Positions 42,585-51,125 of a stretch of 64,000 bases of DNA are shown here, in pieces; the stretch's first letter is position 1, and every line of letters starts with the position of its first letter. Location: assembly GCF_039531695.1 (NCBI RefSeq), contig NZ_BAAAQN010000060.1:12105-76104 (forward strand), read 5' to 3'. The notes below the pieces were generated by a model. The model saw nothing but the letters and a program-made list of their open reading frames with translations. It searched no databases and was not told the origin of the DNA. The stretch comes from Catenulispora yoronensis (lineage in GTDB: Bacteria > Actinomycetota > Actinomycetes > Streptomycetales > Catenulisporaceae). Position numbers and translations under genes: made by a program.

Positions 42585-44734
42585 GGGCGGTTCCTCTCGT
42601 CGTACGCCGGTTCGTGGTCGACGGCGGCCCGGTACCGCGTCCCCGGGTCCGGACCGGCCGCCTCCAGCCGGTCGGCCAGGTACGCGGCCAGGTCGCCGAT
42701 GGTCGGGTGGTCGAAGGCGACGGTGGCCGCCACCGGCAGCCCGAACCGCGCCTCGATGTCCCCGCACAGGCCGAGCGCGGCCACCGAGTCCAGGCCGAGC
42801 TCGAACAGCACCGCGTCGTGGGCGATGGCCGGATGCCGCAGATGCCGGCCCAGCCGGGTGCCCAGCCAGGTGCGCAGCGCCGCCTCGCGCCGTTCGCGCG
42901 GGACGCCGGGAGTGAGCATGGTGTCCTCCGAGCGATGGGCCGGCGCCCGCATCGCCGAACCGCGGCGCGGGCCCTTGGCCCGGGCCCGGACCAGCGCCTG
43001 CACCGGCGGGTCGACGAGTTCGTAGAGCGCCTCGATCCGGCCGCCCAGGAACAGGTTGCGCACCGCGATCCGCTCCAGCTTGCCGCTGGTGGTGCGGCGC
43101 ACCGTCCCGGGCCGGACCAGCACCACGCCGCCGGTGCGCACCGCGAAGTCCTCCGCGACCCGCTCCCGGATGGCGGTGGCCAGCTGCGCGAAGTTCGGCG
43201 AGGCCTCGCCGCGGCGGCGGCCCACGGCCCGCACCTCCTGCACCACCACGATCTGCTCGGGCTCCTCCTCCGGCTCCACGGCGAAGGCCACGCCGGCGCC
43301 GAAGGCCGCGCTGACCCGCTGCACCGAGCGCTCCACGTCCAGCGGATGCAGGTTGCGGCCGGCCACGATGATCAGCTCGCTGAGCCGGCCGGTGACGTAG
43401 AGCTCGCCGTCGTGCAGCAGCCCCAGGTCCCCGGTGCGCAGCCAGTCCGCGCCGCCGGCGTCGACCGTGCCGTGGAAGGTGCCGGTGGTCCCCGGCGGGC
43501 GGCGCCAGTAGTCGGCCCCGATGCTCGGGCCGCGCAGCCAGACCTCGCCCACCGCGCCGTCCTCGACCGGCTGCTCGGCCTCCGGATCGACGATCCGCAC
43601 CTGCAGGTCCCGGACCGGGCCGACACTGGACAGGCCACGTTTGGCCTTGCCCGGCGCTGCCGGGCGCACCCGCCCCCGCTCCAGCTCGCCGCGATCCACG
43701 TCCAAGGTGGCCTGCGCGCCGCCCGGGCCGCTCACCGAGACCATCAGCGTGGCCTCGGCCAGGCCGTAGGCCGAGCGCAGCGCGCCGGGCCGCAGCCCGT
43801 GCCGGCCGAACCGGTCCTGGAAGGCGCGCATCGTCGAGGCCCGCACCGGCTCCCCGCCGTTGACCGCGATCTCCCAGCCGCTCAGGTCCAGCCCGGCCAG
43901 ATCCCGGTCCCGGACCCGGTCCACCACCAGCTGGTAGCCGAAGTTCGGGGCCCCGGAGACCTGCACGCCGTGCTCGGCGACCATCCGCGGCCAGCGCCCG
44001 GGATCGCGCACGAACGCCTCCGGCGTCATCACCACCGCGGTGGCGCCCAGGAACAGCGGATGCAGCAGCTGGCCGATCAGGCCCATGTCGTGGTGCAGCG
44101 GCAGCCAGCCGCCGAACACCGAGTCCGGGCCGGTGCCCAGGGCCCGCCGGATCGCGGCCTGGTTGGCCAGCAGGTGCCGGTGCTGGATCACCACCCCGCG
44201 CGGGACCTGGGTCGAGCCCGACGTGTACTGCAGCAGCGCGGGGTCGTGGCCGTGCACCGCCGGCGGCCGCCAGTCCCCGGCGTCCGGGGTGTGGCCCTGC
44301 TCCAGCAGGGTGTCCACGGCGACGCAGTCGACGTGGCCGTAGCCGCCCAGGGCCAGGACCTTGCTGGCCTCCCCGGCGTCCTCGGCGCCGGTGAGCACCG
44401 CGCACACCGCGGCGTCCCGGCCCAGGGCCAGGACTCTGCGTTCGACGTTGGCCGCGCCCCCCAGCGCCGGAGCGGGGACCGCGGTGAGGCCGGCATAAAG
44501 AGAGCCCAGGAGCGACACCGCGAACAGCCGCGCGTCCCGCTGCTGGACCAGAACCCGTTCCCCGACCCCGTACCGGTCCCCGAGCCAGCCGGCCATCCGC
44601 CGCGCGTCCCGGTCGAGCTCCCCGTACTGGACCCGCCGCGTCCCCTCGCCGCCGACGACCACCAACGCGCAACGGTCCGCTCGCTCCGCTCCCCAACGTG
44701 CGATGACCTCGGTAAGGTTTCCGTATCCAGACAT
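42581..44734 (-). CDS. Fatty-acyl-AMP ligase (FAAL) fused to ACP
   Basis: This 717-residue protein activates a carboxylic acid as acyl-AMP and loads it onto its own carrier domain. The adenylation part has YTSGSTQVPRGVVI (A3), PLHHDMGLIGQLLHPLFLG, GGEPVRASTMRAFQDRFGRH and SAYGLAEATLMVSVSG, wording typical of FAALs rather than CoA ligases, then WLRTGDLG and ELIIVAGRNLHP. The C-terminal ACP (about residues 610-690) has FELGLDSVAALG with Ser650. ATG 44734 follows GAGGGG. It heads the operon FAAL-AT/ACP-PPTase and probably supplies the starter unit for the type II PKS. Confidence 0.93.
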   Translation of the reverse strand: MSGYGNLTEVIARWGAERADRCALVVVGGEGTRRVQYGELDRDARRMAGWLGDRYGVGERVLVQQRDARLFAVSLLGSLYAGLTAVPAPALGGAANVERRVLALGRDAAVCAVLTGAEDAGEASKVLALGGYGHVDCVAVDTLLEQGHTPDAGDWRPPAVHGHDPALLQYTSGSTQVPRGVVIQHRHLLANQAAIRRALGTGPDSVFGGWLPLHHDMGLIGQLLHPLFLGATAVVMTPEAFVRDPGRWPRMVAEHGVQVSGAPNFGYQLVVDRVRDRDLAGLDLSGWEIAVNGGEPVRASTMRAFQDRFGRHGLRPGALRSAYGLAEATLMVSVSGPGGAQATLDVDRGELERGRVRPAAPGKAKRGLSSVGPVRDLQVRIVDPEAEQPVEDGAVGEVWLRGPSIGADYWRRPPGTTGTFHGTVDAGGADWLRTGDLGLLHDGELYVTGRLSELIIVAGRNLHPLDVERSVQRVSAAFGAGVAFAVEPEEEPEQIVVVQEVRAVGRRRGEASPNFAQLATAIRERVAEDFAVRTGGVVLVRPGTVRRTTSGKLERIAVRNLFLGGRIEALYELVDPPVQALVRARAKGPRRGSAMRAPAHRSEDTMLTPGVPRERREAALRTWLGTRLGRHLRHPAIAHDAVLFELGLDSVAALGLCGDIEARFGLPVAATVAFDHPTIGDLAAYLADRLEAAGPDPGTRYRAAVDHEPAYDERNRP

Positions 44735-45224
44735 GTCAATTCCCCTCGAGCCCCGCCGACCGCTCATCCGTGAACAATTCGGGGAACCACTTGATCCGCA
44801 GTCTGCTCGCGGCGGCTCGAACGCGCCTCGAACAGATCTTGCGGACAGGACGAGCGCGGCTGGACGGCCCCGGGGCGCGCCCGGATGCGCTCCCCTGGCC
44901 AGGGCGGGTGCGGCGCCGAGCCTGATATCAAGGCACCGTTATGAGGTTTTCACGACTTCGGTCCCGCCCTTCTTCCCCCTCTTCCCGATCAGTAGGATGG
45001 CCGGTCCTGCCCATGATCGCGGGCGGGTGCGCGGGCGGCACCGCCCGATTCAGCGCCGCCGGACTCGGCCGGCGCTCGGGCCGCGGCTGACACCGGGTGC
45101 AGCGGGCCGCGCCGGGCCACCGCGGCCCGCCCGAACCGGCCCATCGCGGCCCGCCCGAACCGGGCCAGACCCACTTCAGACCGCTACAGACAGTCACGTT
45201 CAGTCGATCAACACCATCTCGCGG
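44735..45224. repeat. Promoter region of the FAAL operon with GC-rich repeats
   Basis: The region between the FAAL gene and the small secreted protein contains the shared motif at 44941-44953 and TTGATATCAGG nearby. Two exact 19-bp copies of CGCGGCCCGCCCGAACCGG lie at 45121 and 45145. The end at 45162-45185 is an inverted copy (two mismatches) of the sequence at 45693-45716. Confidence 0.6.
44941..44953 (-). promoter_or_regulatory. Shared cluster motif RTGAARANCTCAY, copy A (upstream of FAAL operon)
   Basis: On the minus strand the sequence is GTGAAAACCTCAT, 12 of 13 identical to copy C. The surrounding GTCGTGAAAA is also shared with copy C. It points toward the FAAL operon and lies 207 bp before its start. 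Confidence 0.55.
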
Positions 45225-45518
45225 TCAGCAATTGAGCGCCGCCATTCGAGCCCTGATTTGTTCAGCTTCAGGGGAACTGGGGTCCAGACCTTGAAGCACG
45301 GCAGCCAACTGTGAGCAGAGCACGGGGTAGGAACCCACAACCCCGCTGGGCCTGGCGGCGCTCGCACTGCCACTCGACGCGACAGCCACCGGCAGAGTCA
45401 ACACAATCGCTGCGACGGATCCCACGATTCCCACAACTGTGGGCCGCTTCATCCGATGCGTTGTGGGCGGCGCGAGCGCCCCGCCACGGGTGCCGTTCCT
45501 GTCATCCACTGAGGTCAT
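45225..45518 (-). CDS. Small secreted protein, unknown
   Basis: This 97-residue protein has a signal peptide (about residues 23-54: MKRPTVVGIVGSVAAIVLTL, then VASSGSASAA). The short mature part has two Cys (VLCSQLAAVLQGL and the C-terminal NC) that could form one disulfide. ATG 45518 follows GGAGG; an internal ATG at the KRPTVV sequence is possible. It lies between the divergent PKS operons, between two repeat blocks. A role in the cluster is not established; it may have travelled with the repeats. Confidence 0.65.
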   Translation of the reverse strand: MTSVDDRNGTRGGALAPPTTHRMKRPTVVGIVGSVAAIVLTLPVAVASSGSASAARPSGVVGSYPVLCSQLAAVLQGLDPSSPEAEQIRARMAALNC

Positions 45519-45539
45519 GGGTGCCTCCGGTCGTCTCGA

Positions 45540-45552
45540 GTGATGTCCTCAC
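45540..45552 (+). promoter_or_regulatory. Weaker copy E of the shared cluster motif
   Basis: GTGATGTCCTCAC keeps the outer GTGA-N5-TCAC dyad of the motif but differs in the centre. It lies 21 bp before the small secreted gene (other strand) and about 600 bp before the KS gene, so its assignment is tentative. Confidence 0.3.
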
Positions 45553-45704
45553 CGGATGGAGCACCGGACGCCACGCAGATTCACCGGGTGCCCAGCGATG
45601 ATTCTGGACTTGTCCTGATCGGAAGCGTTGCCGATAAGCCTGACCTGGGACGAAAGACTCTCAGTGCCGAACTGGCTGAGCCTCCTGTCCGCAGCGGCTT
45701 GAAG

Positions 45705-45828
45705 TGGGTCTGGCCCACATTCCGTGAAGGTGCCGGCATCAAGTCGGCGCGGGGCGAGGCAGAAGCCTTGCTCGCCAGCGAGGCCCTTCGACTCCGCCTG
45801 CCTCTTCACGGAATGTGGGCCAGACCCA
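45705..45828. mobile_element. MITE-like or REP-like palindromic element
   Basis: Bases 45705-45729 and 45804-45828 are perfect 25-bp inverted repeats of each other, separated by a 74-bp centre that can itself pair partly (GGCGAGGCAGAAGCC / GGCCCTTCGACTCCGCCTGCC). The 124-bp unit encodes nothing and has the size of a miniature inverted-repeat element. A 12- to 13-bp piece of its end (GGGCCAGACCCA) recurs at 45162. No target-site duplication could be fixed. Confidence 0.6.
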
Positions 45829-45960
45829 TCGCAGAGCGCCCGAACCGGCCGTGCCGGCCCGCCCGAACCGGCCGCCCCAGCCCGCCCGAACCGGCCGCCC
45901 CGGCCCGCCCGAACCGGCCGCGCCGGGCCGCGCCACCGCGGCCGCGGACCCGCCCGATCT
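45829..45960. repeat. 21- to 24-bp repeats GCCCGCCCGAACCGGCC
   Basis: Next to the palindromic element are four to five degenerate copies of GCCCGCCCGAACCGGCC, the same family as at 45121-45163 on the other side of the small secreted gene. The gene is thus bracketed by the same repeat family on both sides. Confidence 0.65.
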
Positions 45961-46099
45961 GCCGCATCGACCGGATCCCGAGCCGCGCTCCACCGTCGAT
46001 CCAGCGGCCGTCGAGCCCGCGTCGAGCCCCCAACCCGACCATGCCCCCAATCCGGACACCGGCCGTACCCACCGCCGTTCCGCAAAGGGGATGACACAC

Positions 46100-46162
46100 G
46101 TGACCGAGCAACCGACCCCCCGCGGCCCCCAGCCGCCCGCCACGCCGGGGACACCGCGGTGA
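46100..46162 (+). CDS. Possible short leader ORF coupled to the ketosynthase start
   Basis: A 20-codon frame begins at GTG 46100 (or ATG 46091) behind AAAGGGG, and its TGA (46160-46162) overlaps the GTG of the ketosynthase. The peptide is Pro/Thr-rich (TEQPTPRGPQPPATPG). It could couple translation to the ketosynthase, whose own GTG lacks a good ribosome binding site. It is unlikely to act as a peptide. Confidence 0.3.
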   Translation: MTEQPTPRGPQPPATPGTPR

Positions 46163-47430
46163 ACCGCGGGGTGGCCATCACCGGCATCGGCGCCGTCGCC
46201 CCGGGCGGGGTGGGCGTCAAGGCCTACTGGAACCTGCTGATCGCCGGACGCTCGGCGACCCGGACCATCTCCCACTTCGACGCCGCGCCGTTCCGGTCCC
46301 GGGTCGCCGCCGAGGTCGACTTCGACCCCGCCCGCTGCGGCCTGACCCAGCAGGAGATCCGGCGCATGGACCGGGCCACCCAGTTCGCCGTGGTCAGCGC
46401 CCGCGAGGCCTGGCAGGACAGCGGACTGGACCCCGACGCCCTGGACCCCACCCGGATCGGGACCGCCATCGCCACCGCCGTGGGCTGCACCACCAGCCTG
46501 GAGCGCGAATACGTCGTGTGCAGCGACGCCGGCCGCAAATGGGACCTCGACCACGAATACGTGGTGCCCGAGCTCTACCGCCACTTCGTCCCCAGCTCCA
46601 TGGCCGCCGAAGTGGCCGGCGACCTCGGCGCCGAGGGCCCCGCCGCCGTCGTCTCCACCGGCTGCACCTCCGGCCTGGACGCCCTCGGCTACGCCGTGGA
46701 CCTGATCCGCGAGGGCAGCGCCGACCTGATGATCGCCGGCGGCACCGAGGCCCCGATCGCCCCGATCACCGCCGCCTGCTTCGACGCCATCCACGCCACC
46801 ACCCCGCGCAACGACGACCCCGAACACGCCAGCCGCCCCTTCGACCGCGGCCGCAACGGCTTCGTCCTCGGCGAGGGCGCCGCCGTGCTGATCCTGGAGG
46901 AGACCGAGTCCGCCCGCCGCCGTGGCGCCCGCGTCTACGCCGAGATCAAGGGCTACGGCGCGCGCTGCAACGGCTACCACATGACCGGCTTGAAGCCCGA
47001 CGGCCGCGAGATGGCCGAGGCCATCCGGGCCGCGCTGCGCGAGGCCCGCCTGGACCGCACCGCCATCGACTACATCAACGCCCACGGCTCGGCCACCCAG
47101 ATGAACGACCGGCACGAGACCGCCGCCTTCAAGACCGCGCTCGGCGCCCACGCCTACCGCACCCCGATCAGCTCCATCAAGTCGATGATCGGCCACTCCC
47201 TGGGCGCCGTCGGGGCCCTGGAGATCGCCGCCTGCGCGCTGGCCATCGAGTACGACGTGCTGCCGCCCACCGCGAACCTCTTCGAACCCGACCCCGAGCT
47301 CGACCTGGACTACATCCCGATCACCGCCCGCGACCAGCGCACCGACGTGGTGCTCAGCGTCGGCAGCGGCTTCGGCGGCTTCCAGAGCGCCATGGTGCTG
47401 GCCGCCGCGAACTCCCGGAGCCGGTCGTGA
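46159..47430 (+). CDS. Type II PKS ketosynthase alpha (KS)
   Basis: This 423-residue beta-ketoacyl-ACP synthase forms the chain-extending heterodimer with the CLF. The nucleophile is Cys169 in VSTGCTSGLDALG. Further catalytic sites are NAHGSATQMNDRHETAAFK (His) and SIKSMIGHSLGAVGALE (Lys and His). GTG 46159 was chosen because VAITGIGAVAPGG starts at the normal distance. The CLF start overlaps its stop (GTGA), as in nearly all aromatic PKS clusters. It presumably accepts a starter made by the FAAL and KASIII-like proteins rather than only acetate. Confidence 0.96.
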   Translation: MNRGVAITGIGAVAPGGVGVKAYWNLLIAGRSATRTISHFDAAPFRSRVAAEVDFDPARCGLTQQEIRRMDRATQFAVVSAREAWQDSGLDPDALDPTRIGTAIATAVGCTTSLEREYVVCSDAGRKWDLDHEYVVPELYRHFVPSSMAAEVAGDLGAEGPAAVVSTGCTSGLDALGYAVDLIREGSADLMIAGGTEAPIAPITAACFDAIHATTPRNDDPEHASRPFDRGRNGFVLGEGAAVLILEETESARRRGARVYAEIKGYGARCNGYHMTGLKPDGREMAEAIRAALREARLDRTAIDYINAHGSATQMNDRHETAAFKTALGAHAYRTPISSIKSMIGHSLGAVGALEIAACALAIEYDVLPPTANLFEPDPELDLDYIPITARDQRTDVVLSVGSGFGGFQSAMVLAAANSRSRS

Positions 47431-48809
47431 GCCGCCCCGCGGACCTGGACGCCGCCCTGCTGACCGACGCCGGGGCCGACGGCCGCGCCGCGCTGGAGGA
47501 CTTCGACACCGGCCTGCTCGACGAGCCCGAGGCCGTCGCGTTCCCCGGCGACTTCGCCGACGAGCTCGACGTCGCCCGCGCCGTCGTCTCCGGCCTCGGC
47601 ATCGCCGCCCCCACCGGGCTCGGCGTCGAGGAGTACTGGCAGGCCACCCTGGAGGGCCGCTGCGCCGTCGGCGTCCCGACCCGCTTCGACACCTCCGGCT
47701 ACCCGGCCACCCTGGCCGCCGAGATCCCCGACTTCGTGGCCCGGGACCGGGTGCCCGGCCGGCTGCTCCGGCAGACCGACCGCGCCACCCAGCTCGGCCT
47801 GGTCGCCACCGGCGAGGCGCTCGCCGACGCCGGGCTGGACCTGGACCGGCTGGCCGAGTACGACGTCGGCGTGATCACCGCCGCCTCGGCCGGCGGCATC
47901 GAGTTCGGCCAGCGCGAACTGGGCCACCTGTGGAGCAAGGGCAAGCAGTTCGTCAGCGCCTACCAGTCCTTCGCCTGGTTCTTCGCCGCCACCGCCGGCC
48001 AGATCTCGATCCGGCACCGGACCCGCGGCCCGTCCGGGGTGCTGGTGACCGAGCAGTCCGGCGGCATCGACGCCCTCGGCCAGGCCCGCCGGGTGGTGCG
48101 CAAGGGCACGCCGGTCGTCATCTCCGGCAGCGTGGACGGCGGGCTGTGCCCGTGGGGCTGGATGGGGCAGATGGCCACCGGCCGGCTGTCCGTCGCCGCC
48201 GACCCGGCCGGCGCGTTCCGGCCGTTCGCCGCCGACGCCGACGGCTACGTGCCCGGCGAGGGCGGCGCCATCGTCATCGTCGAGGACGCCGAATCGGCCA
48301 AGACCCGGGGCCTGGGCCGCGGCTACGGGGAGATCGCCGGCTACGCCGCCACCTTCGACCCCAGCCCGAAATCCGTCGAGCGGGCGCTGCTGGCCGGCCG
48401 CCCGGTCCCGCGCCCCGGCCTGCGCCGCGCCGCCGACCTGGCGCTGTGCGACGCCGGGGTCCGCCCCGACCAGGTGGACGTGGTGTTCGCCGACGCCGCC
48501 GGCGTGCCGGAGCTGGACCGGATCGAGGCCGAGGTGCTGCGCGAGCTGTTCGGCCCCTACGGGGTCCCGGTGACCGCGCCCAAGACCATGACCGGCCGGC
48601 TGATCGGCGGCGGCGCCTCGCTGGACGTCGCCACCGCGCTGCTGGCCCTGCGCGACGGCGTGATCCCGCCGACCGTCAACGTCGCCGAGCCGGCCGCCGA
48701 GTACGAGCTCGACCTCGTCACCGAGGTCCGGGCCCGGCCGCTGCGCACCGCGCTGGTCCTGGCCCGCGGCTACGGCGGCTTCAACTCGGCGCTGGTGCTG
48801 CGCTCCTGA
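47427..48809 (+). CDS. Type II PKS chain length factor (KS beta)
   Basis: This 460-residue protein is the inactive partner of the KS that sets chain length. The Cys position is Gln210 in VLVTEQSGGIDALGQA, the hallmark of a CLF. Phe/Trp-rich YQSFAWFFAATAG and GWMGQMATGRLS are typical surroundings. It has an extra 45- to 50-residue acidic N-terminus (DLDAALLTDAGADGRAALED) before RAVVSGLGIAAPTG; normal CLFs are about 405-420 residues, so translation might instead begin further downstream, although the GTGA overlap with the KS gene supports the long form. Confidence 0.95.
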   Translation: MSRPADLDAALLTDAGADGRAALEDFDTGLLDEPEAVAFPGDFADELDVARAVVSGLGIAAPTGLGVEEYWQATLEGRCAVGVPTRFDTSGYPATLAAEIPDFVARDRVPGRLLRQTDRATQLGLVATGEALADAGLDLDRLAEYDVGVITAASAGGIEFGQRELGHLWSKGKQFVSAYQSFAWFFAATAGQISIRHRTRGPSGVLVTEQSGGIDALGQARRVVRKGTPVVISGSVDGGLCPWGWMGQMATGRLSVAADPAGAFRPFAADADGYVPGEGGAIVIVEDAESAKTRGLGRGYGEIAGYAATFDPSPKSVERALLAGRPVPRPGLRRAADLALCDAGVRPDQVDVVFADAAGVPELDRIEAEVLRELFGPYGVPVTAPKTMTGRLIGGGASLDVATALLALRDGVIPPTVNVAEPAAEYELDLVTEVRARPLRTALVLARGYGGFNSALVLRS

Positions 48810-48949
48810 GCCCGGCGGCGGACCGGCGAACCCTGGCGCGCCCTGGCGAAAGCAACCCCGGGCCCCGGTCGGTCGTCGAACCCGCATACCGCCGAACATC
48901 CGTCCCGCAGCAGTCCCCCCGCTGCACCCCTCACCCCCAGGAGGAACCC

Positions 48950-49231
48950 ATGGCCGCCGGAACCGCCAGTGGCATCGACCGCGAAACCCTGACCCGCCTG
49001 CTCCTCGAGGCCATCGGCCTGGAGGAGGACGCCGACCTGGAAGGCGACGACGCCGACACCCCGCTGCTGGAGCTGGGCTACGACTCGCTGGCGCTGCTGC
49101 AGGTCGTCGGCCGGATCGAGGCCGAGTTCGGGCTGCTGGTCCCGGACACCGCCATCAACGACTCCGCGACGCTGGGCTCGCTGCTGGCCAGCCTGCAGAA
49201 CGCGCGGCAGACCGAGGGCATGGTGTGGTGA
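48950..49231 (+). CDS. Type II PKS acyl carrier protein
   Basis: This 93-residue acidic ACP carries the growing polyketide on phosphopantetheine attached to Ser46 in LELGYDSLALLQ. ATG 48950 follows AGGAGG. It is the third gene of the minimal PKS, 140 bp behind the CLF. It has a longer than usual Asp/Glu-rich helix-I loop (EEDADLEGDDADTP). Confidence 0.94.
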   Translation: MAAGTASGIDRETLTRLLLEAIGLEEDADLEGDDADTPLLELGYDSLALLQVVGRIEAEFGLLVPDTAINDSATLGSLLASLQNARQTEGMVW

Positions 49232-49367
49232 TCCGCCAGCCTCGCTCGAGCGCTCGGGAGTCTTCTTGGCTTCCGGGCGCTTCGCGCTGTCGCGCCGCGG
49301 GCGCCCGGGGCTGTTTCCTCGCGGGCCCGGGCCCGGCCGCGGGTGCCGAACCGGAGGAGTGGAAGAC

Positions 49368-50216
49368 ATGAGGATCATCGACCTGTCCACGGCGGTGGAC
49401 GCCACACTGTGGGAACCCGAACCGGTCCAGCACGTCCCGATGTCGCCGCGGCAGGGCGCCGAGCACATGACCTCGGCCATGCGCGAGCACTTCGGGCTCG
49501 ACCTGTCCCCGGACGAGCTGCCGGACGGCGAGTTCCTGAACAACGACACGTTCACGCTGACCGCGCACACCGGCACGCACGTCGACGCGCCCGCGCACTA
49601 CGGCACCAACACCGCCTACGGCACCCCGCGCACCATCGACCAATTGCCGCTGGACTGGTTCTTCCGGCCCGGGTTCGTGCTCGACCTCACCGGCCTGGAC
49701 GCGCCGGTGGCCCGCCGCGCGGACCTTGAGAAGGCCCTGGTGGAGATCGAGTACGAGCCGCGGCCCTACGACATCGCGATGCTCAACACCGGCTCCTGGG
49801 TCCGGGCCGGAACCCCGGAGTACTTCACCGACTTCGTCGGCCTGGACGGACCGGCCACCGACTTCCTGCTCGACCTCGGCGTCAAGGTGATCGGCACCGA
49901 CGGCTTCAGCCTGGACGCGCCGTTCTCGCACATCATCGCCGAGTACCGCGCCACCGGCGATCGCAGCCTGCTGTGGCCGGCCCACTTCGCCGGCCGCCGG
50001 CGCGAGTACTGCCAGATCGAGCGGCTGGCCAACCTCGGCGCGCTGCCCAGGCCGCACGGCTTCACCGTCAGCTGCCTGCCGGTGAAGCTCACCGGCGCCG
50101 GCGCCGGTTGGACACGGGCGGTGGCCATCTTCGACAACGAATACGTAGACGTATACGAGAACACGGACGACCCCGGACCCGAGCGCGGCGGGCCGGCCCA
50201 GGAGGCGACGGCATGA
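49368..50216 (+). CDS. PF04199-type cyclase (kynurenine formamidase fold)
   Basis: This 282-residue metal-dependent protein has the signature FTLTAHTGTHVDAPAHYG, in which HxGTHxDxPxH binds the metal, and KVIGTDGFSLDAPF near the C-terminus. The family includes formamidases and cyclases of aromatic polyketide pathways. In this position, between ACP and ketoreductase, a later-ring cyclase is the best reading (inference). ATG 49368 follows GGAGGAGTGGAAGAC. The stop overlaps the ketoreductase start by 4 bp. Confidence 0.85.
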   Translation: MRIIDLSTAVDATLWEPEPVQHVPMSPRQGAEHMTSAMREHFGLDLSPDELPDGEFLNNDTFTLTAHTGTHVDAPAHYGTNTAYGTPRTIDQLPLDWFFRPGFVLDLTGLDAPVARRADLEKALVEIEYEPRPYDIAMLNTGSWVRAGTPEYFTDFVGLDGPATDFLLDLGVKVIGTDGFSLDAPFSHIIAEYRATGDRSLLWPAHFAGRRREYCQIERLANLGALPRPHGFTVSCLPVKLTGAGAGWTRAVAIFDNEYVDVYENTDDPGPERGGPAQEATA

Positions 50217-50995
50217 GCGAGAACCCCGGTCCCGCCCTGATCACCGGCGGCACCAGCGGCATCGGGCTGGCCGTCGCCGAGACCCTCGGCGAACTCGGCC
50301 ACCCCGTCTTCCTGTGCGCCCGCCACGAGGACGAGGTCCGGGCGGTGGTGGACAAGCTGCGCGGCCGCGGCCTGCGGGCCGACGGCGTGCGCGCCGACAT
50401 CACCGTCCGCGCCGACGTCACCGCCCTGGTCCAGGCCTGCGTCGCGGCCTTCGGACCGGTCGCGGTCCTGGTCAACAACGCCGGCCGGGGCGGCGGCGGG
50501 ATCACCGCCGAACTCCCCGACGAGCTCTGGGACGACGTCATCGCCACCAACCTCACCAGCGTCTTCCGCGTCACCCGCGAGGTGCTGGGTACCGGCGGCA
50601 TGCTCGGCCGCGGCGCCGGCCGCGTGATCAACATCGCCTCCACCGGCGGCAAGCAGGGCGTGGTGTTCGCCGCGCCCTACTCCGCCTCCAAGCACGGCGT
50701 CATCGGCTTCACCAAGGCCCTGGGGCTGGAACTGGCCCAGTCCGGAGTGACCGTCAACGCCGTGTGCCCCGGCTACGTCGAGACCCCGATGGCCGAACGC
50801 GTCCGTCAGGGTTACGCCGCGCACTGGGGCACCACCACCGAGGACGTCCTGGCCCGCTTCCAGGCCAAGATCCCGCTCGGCCGCTACGCCACCCCCCAGG
50901 AGGTGGCCGGCATGGTGGCCTACCTCGCCGGGCCGGCCGCGGCCGCGGTCACCGCGCAAGCCCTCAACGTCTGCGGAGGGCTCGGCAACTACTGA
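50213..50995 (+). CDS. Polyketide ketoreductase (SDR, ActIII-like)
   Basis: This 260-residue short-chain dehydrogenase has the NADPH loop ALITGGTSGIGLAVAETL, NNAGRGGGGITAELPDELW with the Asn, the catalytic Ser in NIASTGGKQGVVFAA and the Tyr-Lys pair in PYSASKHGVIGFTKA. The wording STGGKQGVVFAAPYSASKHG is the ActIII/C-9 ketoreductase form, and TPMAERVRQGYAAHWG is also typical. It reduces one keto group of the nascent chain. ATG 50213 is coupled to the cyclase gene. Confidence 0.94.
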   Translation: MSENPGPALITGGTSGIGLAVAETLGELGHPVFLCARHEDEVRAVVDKLRGRGLRADGVRADITVRADVTALVQACVAAFGPVAVLVNNAGRGGGGITAELPDELWDDVIATNLTSVFRVTREVLGTGGMLGRGAGRVINIASTGGKQGVVFAAPYSASKHGVIGFTKALGLELAQSGVTVNAVCPGYVETPMAERVRQGYAAHWGTTTEDVLARFQAKIPLGRYATPQEVAGMVAYLAGPAAAAVTAQALNVCGGLGNY

Positions 50996-51125
50996 GAGCC
51001 GGCGGCATCCCCCCAACGCCGCCGGTTCTCGCACCATCCCCTCGACCCGCACCACGCACCACCGCTCCCGGACCACCGCCCCCCAATCCCCGGCGGGCCG
51101 GGACCGACCAGAAAGGCGCACCATC

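Noticed and set aside
46518..48809. Long plus-strand frame beginning inside the ketosynthase
   Set aside because: Only its 3' part is real (the CLF from GTG 47427); the first 300 codons are an Arg/Pro-rich shadow of the ketosynthase.
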